Below are positions 1 through 7,845 of a stretch of 39,619 nucleotides of DNA, piece after piece. The DNA is from Lutibacter flavus (GTDB lineage: Bacteria > Bacteroidota > Bacteroidia > Flavobacteriales > Flavobacteriaceae), in assembly GCA_945903795.1 (NCBI GenBank), contig CAMDPE010000005.1, forward strand, positions 1 to 39,619. Direction: 5' to 3'. Position numbers and translations under genes: made by a program. Under the pieces are notes generated by a model that worked only from the letters and a program-made list of their open reading frames with translations, did not search any database and had not been told where the DNA came from. Within the stretch, counting starts at the first letter, position 1, and every line of letters begins with the position of its first letter.

Positions 1-45
1 AGTATAAATTTAAAACAGTGTTCAAAAAATTATTTAAATCTGTTT

Positions 46-72
46 TTTGCTATTTTATATTGATTAAATTTG
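46..72 (+). promoter_or_regulatory. candidate promoter of udk
   Basis: A TAAATTTG sequence at 65-72 matches the Bacteroidota -7 consensus TAnnTTTG. A TTTG at 46-49 could serve as the -33 element, but the 15-nt spacer is shorter than the usual 17-23. It lies 25 nt before the udk start codon. The -7 match is seen directly; promoter function is inferred. Confidence 0.4.
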
Positions 73-97
73 GACGAACTTAAAATTGATGAATTAA

Positions 98-703
98 ATG
101 CTGATAATTGGAATTGCCGGAGGGACAGGAAGCGGAAAAACTACTGTTGTGAATCAAATTATACACGAATTGCCTACCGATGAGGTTTGCGTAATTTCTC
201 AAGATTCTTATTACAATGTTACCACTGATTTGTCTTATGAGGAGCGTACAAAAATTAATTTTGACCATCCAAAGGCCATCGATTTTGATTTGTTGGTAGA
301 TCATTTAAAAAAATTAAAAAACGGCGAAATTATAGAACAGCCCGTTTATTCTTTTGTGACCCATAATCGTACCGCAGATACCTTAATTACACACCCAAGA
401 AAAGTAATTATTATTGAAGGAATCCTTATTTTTAACAGCAAAGAATTGCGCGATTTATTCGACATAAAAATATTTGTGCACGCAGACACTGATGAAAGAT
501 TGATAAGACGTATAAAACGTGATATTGAAGAACGCGGCCGAAATATTACTGAAGTGTTGGCGCGCTACCAAAACACATTAAAACCTATGCACCAGCAATT
601 TATAGAGCCAACAAAAAATTATGCCGACATTATTATTCCAAATGACCGATACAATACGGTAGCTATTGATATTGTTAGAACCGTCATTAGCCACAAACTT
701 TAG
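98..703 (+). CDS. udk: uridine kinase
   Basis: Phosphorylates uridine and cytidine to UMP and CMP in the cytoplasmic pyrimidine salvage pathway. The 201-residue protein has the usual family length. A P-loop GGTGSGKT lies at residues 8-15, directly after a hydrophobic beta strand, and a substrate/lid region rich in Arg (RRIKRD, then ERGR) lies around residues 135-150. The chosen ATG is the first in frame and gives the normal N-terminus. The gene is followed after only 3 nt by the FtsB-like gene, so the two are probably co-transcribed; this udk, FtsB-like, mutA, mutB order is familiar from flavobacteria. Confidence in the family is high; preference for uridine is taken from the family. Confidence 0.93.
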   Translation: MLIIGIAGGTGSGKTTVVNQIIHELPTDEVCVISQDSYYNVTTDLSYEERTKINFDHPKAIDFDLLVDHLKKLKNGEIIEQPVYSFVTHNRTADTLITHPRKVIIIEGILIFNSKELRDLFDIKIFVHADTDERLIRRIKRDIEERGRNITEVLARYQNTLKPMHQQFIEPTKNYADIIIPNDRYNTVAIDIVRTVISHKL

Positions 704-706
704 TAT

Positions 707-1027
707 ATGACTTTAAAACAAATAAAAAATAAACCAGTTGTGAAATTTATTACGAACAGATACGTAATAATTCTTTCAATATTTTTTGTTTGGATGGTTT
801 TTTTTGATGAAAATTCGTGGGTAAATCATAACGAATTTGACAGGGAAATAAATAAGCTTAAAAGTGAAAGCGACTATTACCAATCACAAATTGATTCGGA
901 CAAAGTGTTTATAAACAATCATAATGACCGTGAAGAGTTGGAGAAATTCGCCAGGGAACAATACAAAATGAAGAAAGAAACTGAGGATATTTATATTATT
1001 GAATATGATACGATTCCCGAAAAATAA
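707..1027 (+). CDS. septum formation initiator, FtsB/DivIC-like
   Basis: A 106-residue bitopic membrane protein with a short cytoplasmic N-terminus, one transmembrane helix at about residues 19-34, then a polar helical segment (about 38-65) likely to form a coiled coil, and a conserved-looking tail (REELEKFAREQYKMKKETEDIYII). This architecture is that of the FtsB/DivIC family, which scaffolds the divisome by pairing with FtsL and FtsQ/DivIB. It begins 3 nt after the udk stop codon, so translation is probably coupled. Assignment rests on topology, length and the tail pattern, not on a catalytic motif. Confidence 0.8.
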   Translation: MTLKQIKNKPVVKFITNRYVIILSIFFVWMVFFDENSWVNHNEFDREINKLKSESDYYQSQIDSDKVFINNHNDREELEKFAREQYKMKKETEDIYIIEYDTIPEK

Positions 1028-1109
1028 CTATACTATTTTAGCAAATTAATAAGGCCATAGGGTGTTCTTCTGACATATATTTCCGATTTTTGTTTAATAT
1101 ACCTTAATT

Positions 1110-2465
1110 ATGAGTAGTTTTATTACAGAAGAATTTCCGCCAGTTTCGGCTGCCGCCTGGAAACAAAAAATTCAGGTCGATTTAAAAGGGGCTGATTATA
1201 ATGAAACCCTTCTCACCAAAACCAATGAAGGAATCACCATCAAACCTTTTTACCACGCAGACGATTTCGAAAAATTAACTATTCCGCTCTCAAAAGAAGA
1301 TTTTAAAATTTGCCAAAAAATAGTTGTGTCCGAAGAAATTGAGGCTAACTTAAAGGCTGTTGACGCCACCAATAAAGGAGCCGATTCGGTAAAGTTTGTG
1401 GCAAAAAAACCGTTCAATACAGCATTGTTGTTCAAAAACCTATTGGGTAAAAAAATTGAATTTCATTTTCATTTTGAGTTTTTATCCGAAGTATTTATTG
1501 ATGAACTTGCAGCATTACTTATAAACGAAACAGTTTTTTACAATATTGATATTATTGGGAATTTGGCAAGAACCGGAAATTGGCACAAATCCCTGAATGA
1601 CGATTTTAAAACTTTAGAAACCATTATTCATAAAAACCCAGCGGCATTTATCATAGGCGTTAATGCCGATATTTACCAAAATGCCGGCGCAAACACTCTA
1701 CAGCAAGTTGCTTATGCTTTGGCGGTTGCCAACGAGTATTTAACCCGGTTTGGTGCAGGAATTGCCCAAAAGATTCAATTCAACTTTGCTGTCGGAAACA
1801 ATTATTTCTTAGAAATTTCGAAAATCAGGGCTTTTAAATACGTGTACAATTTAATGCTCGGCCAATACGAAACCAGTGCCAATGCACTTGTTTTTGCCGA
1901 ACCAAGTTTGCGCAATAAAACCATTTACGATTATAACGTAAATATGCTGCGCACCACCACCGAAAGTATGAGCGCCATTTTAGGCGGTGCAAACACCATT
2001 TCAAATTGTGCTTATGATGCGTTATATCATGATTCAAATAATTTTGGCGACCGAATAGCCAGAAACCAATTGTTGATCTTAAAGGAGGAAAGTTATTTTA
2101 AACAGGCACAGCATTTTGCCACAAATTCCTATTATATTGAATCCATCACCAAGCAAATAGCAGAAAAATCCTTAGATATTTTTAAAGAAATTGAAAAAGG
2201 CGGCGGATTTTTATCCCAATTAAAAGAAGGTATTATCCAGCGAAAAATCAAAGAAAACTCCCAAAAAGAACAAGTGCAATTTGATACCGGCGAGTTGATT
2301 TTATTGGGTACAAATAAATACCATAATCCACAGGATAAAATGAAACACGATTTGCAAGCGAATCCCTTTGTTGCCAGAAATCCACAAAAAACCTTAATAA
2401 TTCCTATAATCCCAACAAGATTGGCAGAAAAATTAGAACAAAAAAGACTGAAAGATGAAGCGTAA
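1110..2465 (+). CDS. mutA: methylmalonyl-CoA mutase, small (beta) subunit
   Basis: The non-catalytic subunit of heterodimeric methylmalonyl-CoA mutase, which interconverts (R)-methylmalonyl-CoA and succinyl-CoA in propionate metabolism. The 451-residue protein keeps the TIM-barrel part related to MutB (compare [20 protein letters not shown] with the corresponding [20 protein letters not shown] of the large subunit). It ends before any B12-binding domain, so it is shorter than the roughly 600-residue small subunits of actinobacteria and fits the short Bacteroidota form. The last 11 nt overlap the mutB start, which points to translational coupling and balanced subunits. An 82-nt gap separates it from the upstream gene. 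Confidence 0.9.
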   Translation: MSSFITEEFPPVSAAAWKQKIQVDLKGADYNETLLTKTNEGITIKPFYHADDFEKLTIPLSKEDFKICQKIVVSEEIEANLKAVDATNKGADSVKFVAKKPFNTALLFKNLLGKKIEFHFHFEFLSEVFIDELAALLINETVFYNIDIIGNLARTGNWHKSLNDDFKTLETIIHKNPAAFIIGVNADIYQNAGANTLQQVAYALAVANEYLTRFGAGIAQKIQFNFAVGNNYFLEISKIRAFKYVYNLMLGQYETSANALVFAEPSLRNKTIYDYNVNMLRTTTESMSAILGGANTISNCAYDALYHDSNNFGDRIARNQLLILKEESYFKQAQHFATNSYYIESITKQIAEKSLDIFKEIEKGGGFLSQLKEGIIQRKIKENSQKEQVQFDTGELILLGTNKYHNPQDKMKHDLQANPFVARNPQKTLIIPIIPTRLAEKLEQKRLKDEA

Positions 2466-4515
2466 AGATTTTTCACAACTAAAAGTTGTCAGTCAAACCG
2501 AGAAGGAAACAAATTTTGAACATGAAAATTATGTAGCGGGAATTGTTCCTTATTTAAGAGGCCCTTATTCCACTATGTTTGTTCGCCAACCCTGGACCAT
2601 TCGACAGTACGCTGGATTCTCCACTGCCGAAGAAAGCAATGCGTTTTACCGCAGAAACTTAGCGGCAGGACAAAAAGGATTGTCGGTTGCTTTTGATCTG
2701 GCAACACATCGCGGTTATGATTCGGACCACGAACGTGTGCAGGGCGATGTTGGCAAGGCCGGTGTAGCCATTGATTCCGTGGAAGACATGAAAATGCTTT
2801 TCGACCAAATTCCGCTAGACCAAATGTCGGTTTCAATGACTATGAATGGCGCTGTTTTACCTATTTTGGCATTCTTTATTGTAGCAGCAAAAGAACAGGG
2901 TGTTGCCGAAAAACAACTGGAAGGAACTATTCAAAATGATATTTTAAAGGAATTTATGGTGCGGAACACCTATATTTACCCGCCAACGCCCTCTATGAAA
3001 ATTATTGCTGACATATTTGACTATGCCAGCAAAAATATGCCAAAATTTAATTCTATTTCCATTTCCGGCTATCATATGCAAGAAGCCGGCGCCACGCCAG
3101 AAATTGAGTTGGCTTATACTTTGGCGGATGGATTGGAATACATCAAAACCGGTATCGCAGCCGGAATGGATATTGATTCTTTTGCGCCGCGTTTGTCCTT
3201 TTTCTGGGCCATAGGAATGGATCATTTTAGTGAAATTGCAAAATTGAGAGCCGCACGTATGATTTGGGCTAAATTGGTAAAGCAATTCAACCCTAAAAAT
3301 CCAAAATCATTGGTATTGCGTACCCATTGCCAAACAAGCGGCTGGAGTTTAACGGAACAAGATCCTTTTAACAATGTTGCAAGAACCACTATTGAAGCGA
3401 TGGCTGCAGCACTGGGCGGCACGCAAAGTTTGCATACGAATGCTTTGGATGAAGCTATCGCATTGCCTACAGATTTTTCTGCACGAATTGCGCGTAACAC
3501 CCAAATTTATATTCAGGAAGAAACAAAAATTACCAAAACCGTCGATCCTTGGGCTGGCTCCGATTTTGTAGAAAAACGTACTGAAGATATGGTTAACAGC
3601 GCCTGGGAATTGTTGCAGGAAGTTGCCGAATTAGGCGGAATGACCAAAGCCATTGAACAAGGGATTCCGAAATTGCGCATTGAAGAAGCTGCCGCAAAAA
3701 AACAAGCCAGAATCGACAGTACACGCGATATTATTGTCGGCGTGAACAAATATGTTTTGGAAGAAGAGGATCCGCTGCAGATTTTAGAAGTGGACAATGA
3801 TGCCGTTCGAGAATCTCAAATTGCGCGGCTGAATGAATTAAAATCAGCAAGAAATACAGAAGAAGTTAACCTTGCGTTGCGTCATTTAACCGAATGCGCA
3901 AAAACCCAAGAAGGAAATTTGTTGGAATTGGCAATTATTGCTGCAGAAAAAAGAGCTACTTTAGGGGAGATTTCCGATGCTTTGGAAAAAGTTTACGGAA
4001 GGTATAAAGCAACCATTAAATCTATTTCCGGCGTGTACAGCAAAGAAATTAAAAACGATCCAGATTTTGAAAAAGCCAAGGAATTGGCTAATAAATTCGC
4101 TGAATTAGAAGGAAGGCGTCCAAGAATTATGATCGCAAAATTGGGACAGGACGGTCACGACCGCGGCGCAAAAGTGGTTTCCACAGGTTATGCTGATTTG
4201 GGTTTTGACGTAGATATTGGGCCGTTGTTTCAGACACCCAAAGAAGCCGTAAAACAAGCTGTTGAAAATGATGTGCACGTGTTGGGGATTTCTTCCTTGG
4301 CGGCAGGACACAAAACCTTGGTTCCCCAAGTAATTGCAGAGCTAAAAGCGTATGGCCGCGAAGATATTATGGTAATAGCCGGCGGTGTAATTCCGGCACA
4401 GGATTATCAATTTTTGTTTGATGCCGGGGTGGTTGGCGTTTTCGGACCGGGAACAAAAATATCAAAAGCCGCCATAGAAATATTAAATGTGCTGATTGAC
4501 AGTGTGGCAGAGTAA
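2455..4515 (+). CDS. mutB: methylmalonyl-CoA mutase, large (alpha) subunit
   Basis: The catalytic, adenosylcobalamin-binding subunit. The N-terminal region holds the family signature around [20 protein letters not shown] (residues about 36-55), followed by the substrate-binding TIM barrel. The C-terminal B12-binding domain (about residues 555-686) shows the lower-ligand motif DGHDRG with His568 as the expected cobalt ligand, followed by the SSLAAGH and GGVIP nucleotide-tail-binding segments. At 686 residues it is near normal length and appears intact. Start codon overlaps mutA by 11 nt. No meaB chaperone or epimerase gene is in the window, so those must be encoded elsewhere. Confidence 0.96.
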   Translation: MKRKDFSQLKVVSQTEKETNFEHENYVAGIVPYLRGPYSTMFVRQPWTIRQYAGFSTAEESNAFYRRNLAAGQKGLSVAFDLATHRGYDSDHERVQGDVGKAGVAIDSVEDMKMLFDQIPLDQMSVSMTMNGAVLPILAFFIVAAKEQGVAEKQLEGTIQNDILKEFMVRNTYIYPPTPSMKIIADIFDYASKNMPKFNSISISGYHMQEAGATPEIELAYTLADGLEYIKTGIAAGMDIDSFAPRLSFFWAIGMDHFSEIAKLRAARMIWAKLVKQFNPKNPKSLVLRTHCQTSGWSLTEQDPFNNVARTTIEAMAAALGGTQSLHTNALDEAIALPTDFSARIARNTQIYIQEETKITKTVDPWAGSDFVEKRTEDMVNSAWELLQEVAELGGMTKAIEQGIPKLRIEEAAAKKQARIDSTRDIIVGVNKYVLEEEDPLQILEVDNDAVRESQIARLNELKSARNTEEVNLALRHLTECAKTQEGNLLELAIIAAEKRATLGEISDALEKVYGRYKATIKSISGVYSKEIKNDPDFEKAKELANKFAELEGRRPRIMIAKLGQDGHDRGAKVVSTGYADLGFDVDIGPLFQTPKEAVKQAVENDVHVLGISSLAAGHKTLVPQVIAELKAYGREDIMVIAGGVIPAQDYQFLFDAGVVGVFGPGTKISKAAIEILNVLIDSVAE

Positions 4516-4538
4516 AAAATATCTAAAATTATATTAAT

Positions 4539-5741
4539 ATGTCTGAAAATTATTTCAAAAAATATCCTAATAAAGAAGGTTTCTTTAATGAATATGGTGG
4601 CGCATTTATCCCACCCCATTTAGAAGAAGAAATGCAAAAAATAAATGACGCCTATTTTTCCATCAGCAAATCACACAAGTTTATTTCTGAGCTTAGAGAC
4701 ATTCGCAAACATTTTCAAGGAAGACCAACGCCCGTATATCATTGTCATCGACTATCCCAAAAATATGGAGGCCAAATCTACTTAAAACGAGAAGATTTAA
4801 ATCATACAGGAGCACATAAATTAAACCACTGTATGGGTGAAGCTTTATTGGCAAAATATATGGGTAAAAAGAAATTAATTGCTGAAACAGGCGCAGGACA
4901 GCACGGTGTTGCGTTGGCAACTGCAGCTGCCTATTTTGGTTTGGAATGTGAAATTCATATGGGTGAAGTTGATATTGCCAAAGAACACCCCAATGTTTTA
5001 CGAATGAAAATTTTAGGTGCAACAGTGATTCCTGTTACCCACGGTTTAAAAACACTGAAAGAAGCTGTAGACAGTGCTTTCGAAGCGTATTTAAAAGATC
5101 CAATTAATGCTATTTATTGCATTGGCTCAGTTGTTGGACCACATCCATTTCCTATGATGGTGCGCGATTTTCAACGCGTTGTTGGCATTGAAGCTAAAGC
5201 TCAATTTTTTGATATGACAGGGGAATTACCTGATAATATTGTTGCCTGTGTTGGTGGAGGAAGTAATTCCATTGGTCTTTTTTCAGCTTTTTTAGAGGAT
5301 GAAGAATGCAAACTTTTTGGAATAGAACCTGCCGGAAAATCATTTAAAACAGGAGAACACGCAGCAACAATGACAATGGGGAAACCTGGAATTATACACG
5401 GATTCAAATGCTATACCTTACAAGATGAGAATGGAGAACCTGCTCCTGTACATTCAATTGCAAGTGGATTGGATTATCCTGGTGTTGGCCCGGAACACAG
5501 TATGCTAAAAGATATGAATAAAGTTACATACGACAGCATTACCGATAAAGAATGTATTGATGCCTTTTTTGAATTAAGCAGATTGGAAGGAATTATTCCT
5601 GCCTTGGAAAGTGCTCATGCGGTTGCTTTTGCAATAAAACTAGCTCAAAAAACACCTAAAGAATCTATCCTTGTAAATTTAAGCGGTCGTGGCGATAAAG
5701 ATTTAGATTTTGTGGTTGATAATTTTGGTATACCGAAATAA
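4539..5741 (+). CDS. trpB: tryptophan synthase beta chain, stand-alone
   Basis: A PLP enzyme condensing indole with serine to make tryptophan. All hallmark sites of TrpB are visible: the PLP lysine Lys94 in HTGAHKLN, the catalytic glutamate Glu116 in ETGAGQHG, the phosphate-binding loop GGGSNSIG at 239-246, and Asp312 in [11 protein letters not shown]. Length (400) is normal. The HTGAHK form is TrpB1-like rather than TrpB2-like (GSHK). No trpA or other trp gene is adjacent; instead it follows mutB after 23 nt. It may be a second, indole-salvaging copy, or act on another substrate; the partner cannot be judged from here. A strong hairpin follows at 5858. Confidence 0.9.
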   Translation: MSENYFKKYPNKEGFFNEYGGAFIPPHLEEEMQKINDAYFSISKSHKFISELRDIRKHFQGRPTPVYHCHRLSQKYGGQIYLKREDLNHTGAHKLNHCMGEALLAKYMGKKKLIAETGAGQHGVALATAAAYFGLECEIHMGEVDIAKEHPNVLRMKILGATVIPVTHGLKTLKEAVDSAFEAYLKDPINAIYCIGSVVGPHPFPMMVRDFQRVVGIEAKAQFFDMTGELPDNIVACVGGGSNSIGLFSAFLEDEECKLFGIEPAGKSFKTGEHAATMTMGKPGIIHGFKCYTLQDENGEPAPVHSIASGLDYPGVGPEHSMLKDMNKVTYDSITDKECIDAFFELSRLEGIIPALESAHAVAFAIKLAQKTPKESILVNLSGRGDKDLDFVVDNFGIPK

Positions 5742-5857
5742 TATTTATTTGATACTAAAAATAATACAGCCACAAAATGTTACGGCTATAATAGAAGTCG
5801 ATTGACATCGCAGTGGAATGAAATAATATACCTTATCAATATTCTCATTATAAAAAT

Positions 5858-5887
5858 TATAGCCCACGGTTTAAGCCGTGGGCTATA
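5858..5887. repeat. REP-like hairpin, possible trpB terminator
   Basis: A perfect 12-bp inverted repeat, TATAGCCCACGG and CCGTGGGCTATA, around a 6-nt loop. It lies 117 nt after trpB and has no T-run, so a REP-like element (the kind moved by RAYT transposases) is at least as likely as an intrinsic terminator. It could still stop or stabilise trpB transcripts. Confidence 0.6.
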
Positions 5888-5940
5888 TAAATCAAATGCT
5901 TCTACTCCCCTCTATATAGGTCGTAATGCCAATTTTAATT

Positions 5941-6030
5941 GCACGTCAGCGACGCATACCTACTTAAATTAGTATCTAAAAAGCAGGGTTTGCATAAGTA
6001 AGATAGGTACTCACAAACTAGAACCAGAAG
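5941..6030 (+). repeat. dispersed intergenic repeat, degenerate copy
   Basis: Resembles the better copies at 6731, 7529 and 23084: CGTCAGCGACGCATACCT, then TACTTAAATTAGTATCTAAA and GGGTTTGCA (5941-5994), followed by an inverted half copy (GGTACTCACAAACTAGAACC, 6006-6025). The double structure suggests two nested or head-to-head insertions that have decayed. Confidence 0.55.
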
Positions 6031-6099
6031 AATAAAATACGCTGCTTAATGATTCGTTTTAAAAAAAATGCGTTAAAGCCCCATTCCACTTAATTTATA

Positions 6100-6543
6100 T
6101 TACCGTCTTGTTAAGGTGTAATTAATAATAACCCTATTGCTCCAATCATCATTATCACCTCTTTCATACACGCAACTAACCTCAGATTCAGAAATTCGAC
6201 TAAAATTATAGATCTCAGTAAACAAAATAGCTTTAAGATTAATAGTGTAATTTGTGGTTGAAATTTGTTCGGTAGGGGTGAAATATTTCTCTGAAACAAA
6301 ATTTATTCGCTCATTATAATCAATCCCCCTAACGATAAAATTATCTTCGGTAAATTTAAAGGAATCTGAACCATTATTTCCATTGATCGTATATTCACCC
6401 ACCCATTCACCTTGAATCCAAGCAGGGGGAGAAAAGTAGGTGTCATGTCTAATGGGAGCGTCGTCAAACTCGCCACTAACATCAACTGAACAAGATGTCC
6501 AGAAGAGAAGTGCAATAATTATTAAACCTAGCCTTTTCATCAT
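6100..6543 (-). CDS. small secreted lipoprotein, unknown function
   Basis: A 147-residue protein with a lipoprotein signal: MMKRLGLIIIALLFWTSC, where Cys18 is the predicted lipidated residue. The mature part is rich in Ser, Thr, Asn and aromatic residues and looks like a compact all-beta domain (segments such as WIQGEWVGEYTI and YTINLKAILF). The pattern resembles small lipocalin-like or lipoprotein beta-barrel domains common in Bacteroidota, but I do not recognise a family. It stands alone between repeats and the MntA/HepT module, so it may be accessory. Confidence 0.65.
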   Translation of the reverse strand: MMKRLGLIIIALLFWTSCSVDVSGEFDDAPIRHDTYFSPPAWIQGEWVGEYTINGNNGSDSFKFTEDNFIVRGIDYNERINFVSEKYFTPTEQISTTNYTINLKAILFTEIYNFSRISESEVSCVYERGDNDDWSNRVIINYTLTRR

Positions 6544-6851
6544 ACTAATTTTTAAAATTGATAATTAAAGCTAGCTATTTAGATAAAATGTAACAATGAC
6601 GATTATCAAGTAGTTAAAAAAAATTATAGATAAAATACGTTTCATTGGTGTTCGCATTTAAGTTTATAAATAGCAATTAATCCACTCTTTCTAAAAAATA
6701 TTACTTTTAAGTTAAGTAATATACCAAACTTCCTCTGATGCTCGTCTGCGACGCGTACCTCTTAAATTATCATCTAAAAAGCAGCGTTTGCAAAGCGGTT
6801 AAAACAAATAAGGCAACCCGCAAATTCAAAAAAATAAGTTATATTAGCAGT
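6544..6851. other. intergenic stretch with dispersed repeat
   Basis: AT-rich region between the divergent lipoprotein gene and the nucleotidyltransferase gene. Its only recognisable content is the dispersed repeat at 6731-6805. Promoters for both flanking genes must lie here, but no clear TAnnTTTG box was found. Confidence 0.45.
6731..6805 (+). repeat. dispersed intergenic repeat, good copy
   Basis: Contains GATGCTCGTC-TGC-GACGCGTACC (imperfect hairpin), then CTCTTAAATTATCATCTAAA and GCGTTTGCAAAGCGG. It matches copies at 7529 and 23084 nearly base for base over about 70 bp. It sits just before the nucleotidyltransferase gene. Confidence 0.75.
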
Positions 6852-7187
6852 ATGAATTTAAAAGAATCCATAAAATATAAATCGACGGATTTCTTATCAT
6901 TATGTGAATCTCATAATGTGAAAAACTTATATGCTTTTGGTTCTTCAATAACCGACCAATTTAATGAAGATTCAAGCGATATAGACTTACTGATTGAAAT
7001 TGATAATGATGACCCAATTGAACGTGGAGAAAACCTTATGGACATTTGGGACAAATTTGAGCTGTTCTTTCAGCGGAAAGTCGATTTATTAACAAATACC
7101 TCAATTAAAAATCCTATTCTCAGAAAAAATATTGATGCAACAAAAATTTTAATCTATGATGGAAAAAAGCAAAAAATATCAATTTGA
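6852..7187 (+). CDS. minimal nucleotidyltransferase, MntA-type antitoxin
   Basis: A 111-residue Pol beta-type nucleotidyltransferase. The active site is FGSS at 29-32 followed by SSDIDLLIE, with Asp43 and Asp45 as the metal-binding pair (GS-X11-DxD, one residue longer than the usual spacing). In known MntA/HepT pairs this enzyme AMPylates the HEPN toxin and neutralises it. I chose the ATG at 6852 because upstream codons run through the dispersed repeat and have no family resemblance. The downstream HEPN gene starts inside the 3' end of this gene (ATG at 7156/7159), which supports one co-translated module. Confidence 0.85.
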   Translation: MNLKESIKYKSTDFLSLCESHNVKNLYAFGSSITDQFNEDSSDIDLLIEIDNDDPIERGENLMDIWDKFELFFQRKVDLLTNTSIKNPILRKNIDATKILIYDGKKQKISI

Positions 7188-7508
7188 TATTTTAATGGCT
7201 ATCGACTTGATAGATTAATGGCTATCGACTTGATAGAAAAATTTACTGTTGGCATTACAGATTTTAATCTTTATCAAAATGATTTAAAAACTCAAAGTGC
7301 TGTTGAAAGACAATTGGCAATTATTGGAGAAGCTTTAAATCAACTTAAAAAAGTTAAACCGGATTTCGAAATTGAGAATGATAAACAAATTATCGGATTT
7401 CGAAATAGATTGGTTCACGCCTATGACAGTATTGATAATTCAATAGTTTGGGCTATTATAAATCGTCACTTAAAAAACCTAAAAGAAGAAATACAAGCAT
7501 TGCAATAA
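7159..7508 (+). pseudogene. HepT-like HEPN toxin, frame broken by 23-bp duplication
   Basis: The natural start overlaps the antitoxin gene (ATG 7159) and gives MEKSKKYQFDILMAIDLID followed by TAA at 7216-7218. The rest of the protein resumes in another frame from an ATG at 7218 that overlaps this stop (TAATG) and runs 96 residues to 7508. It keeps the HEPN ribonuclease motif Arg62-x4-His67-x-Tyr69 in FRNRLVHAY. Removing one copy of the perfect 23-bp duplication (7192-7214 and 7215-7237) restores a single 108-residue HepT. Either the toxin is inactivated, or the TAATG overlap allows re-initiation of a form lacking 12 residues of the first helix. Confidence 0.8.
7192..7237 (+). repeat. perfect 23-bp tandem duplication inside hepT
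   Basis: Two identical 23-bp units, 7192-7214 and 7215-7237, each starting TTAATGGCTATCGAC. The unit length is not a multiple of three, so the second copy shifts the frame and creates the TAA at 7216. Loss of one unit by slippage or recombination would restore the toxin gene. Confidence 0.95.
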
Positions 7509-7528
7509 AAATCTCCTATGGCATTATG

Positions 7529-7600
7529 CTTCTATTGCTCGTCTGCAACGCGTACCTCTTAAATTAGCATCTAAAAACAGCGCGTTTGCAACGTGACTAA
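7529..7600 (+). repeat. dispersed intergenic repeat, good copy
   Basis: Contains TTGCTCGTCTGCAACGCGTA, then CCTCTTAAATTAGCATCTAA and CGCGTTTGCAACGTG. Very similar to the copy at 6731. It lies 20 nt after hepT. Confidence 0.75.
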
Positions 7601-7701
7601 CAACAAATATGGTAATGATTTAAAAGTATGCCTCTGTTTTTTTATGGTATGATTTTCTTAAAAGTAATATACCTTTGTGGTGATTTTTTATAAGTTATAA
7701 T

Positions 7702-7766
7702 AGCCACGTTACAAACGCTTTTTTTGCACAAGTAAGCAGGTGCTTGTGGCAGACGAGCGCCAGAAG
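7702..7766 (-). repeat. dispersed intergenic repeat, inverted copy
   Basis: Reverse complement reads CTTCTGGCGCTCGTCTGCCA, then CAAGCACCTGCTTACTTGTG and AAAGCGTTTGTAACGTGGC. It forms an inverted pair with the copy at 7529-7600. Confidence 0.65.
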
Positions 7767-7845
7767 ATTAAAATTAGAGTATTGGCGAAGATTGAATACA
7801 TGGCCAATGAATTGTTTGGGTAAACCAAAAATAGCATACCTAAAA

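Larger units (their letters stand above)
5742..6099. other. intergenic stretch with hairpin and degenerate repeats
   Basis: No credible gene is seen. It holds a strong REP-like hairpin (5858-5887), a degenerate copy of the dispersed repeat in direct orientation (about 5941-5994) and an inverted half copy (about 6005-6030). The stretch lies between the 3' ends of trpB (+) and the lipoprotein gene (-), a typical landing place for such repeats. Confidence 0.6.
7509..7845. other. intergenic stretch with two inverted repeat copies
   Basis: Between hepT and the glycosyltransferase gene. It holds the dispersed repeat in direct orientation (7529-7600) and in inverse orientation (7702-7766) about 100 bp apart. 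No credible gene is seen. Reading into the glycosyltransferase frame from 7744 is open, but that part is repeat-derived. Confidence 0.55.

Noticed and set aside
6738-6851. N-terminal extension of the nucleotidyltransferase
   Set aside because: These codons translate the dispersed repeat; the family-like N-terminus begins at ATG 6852.
7744-7845. N-terminal extension of the GT51 protein
   Set aside because: These codons translate the inverted repeat copy; the signal-anchor begins after ATG 7846.
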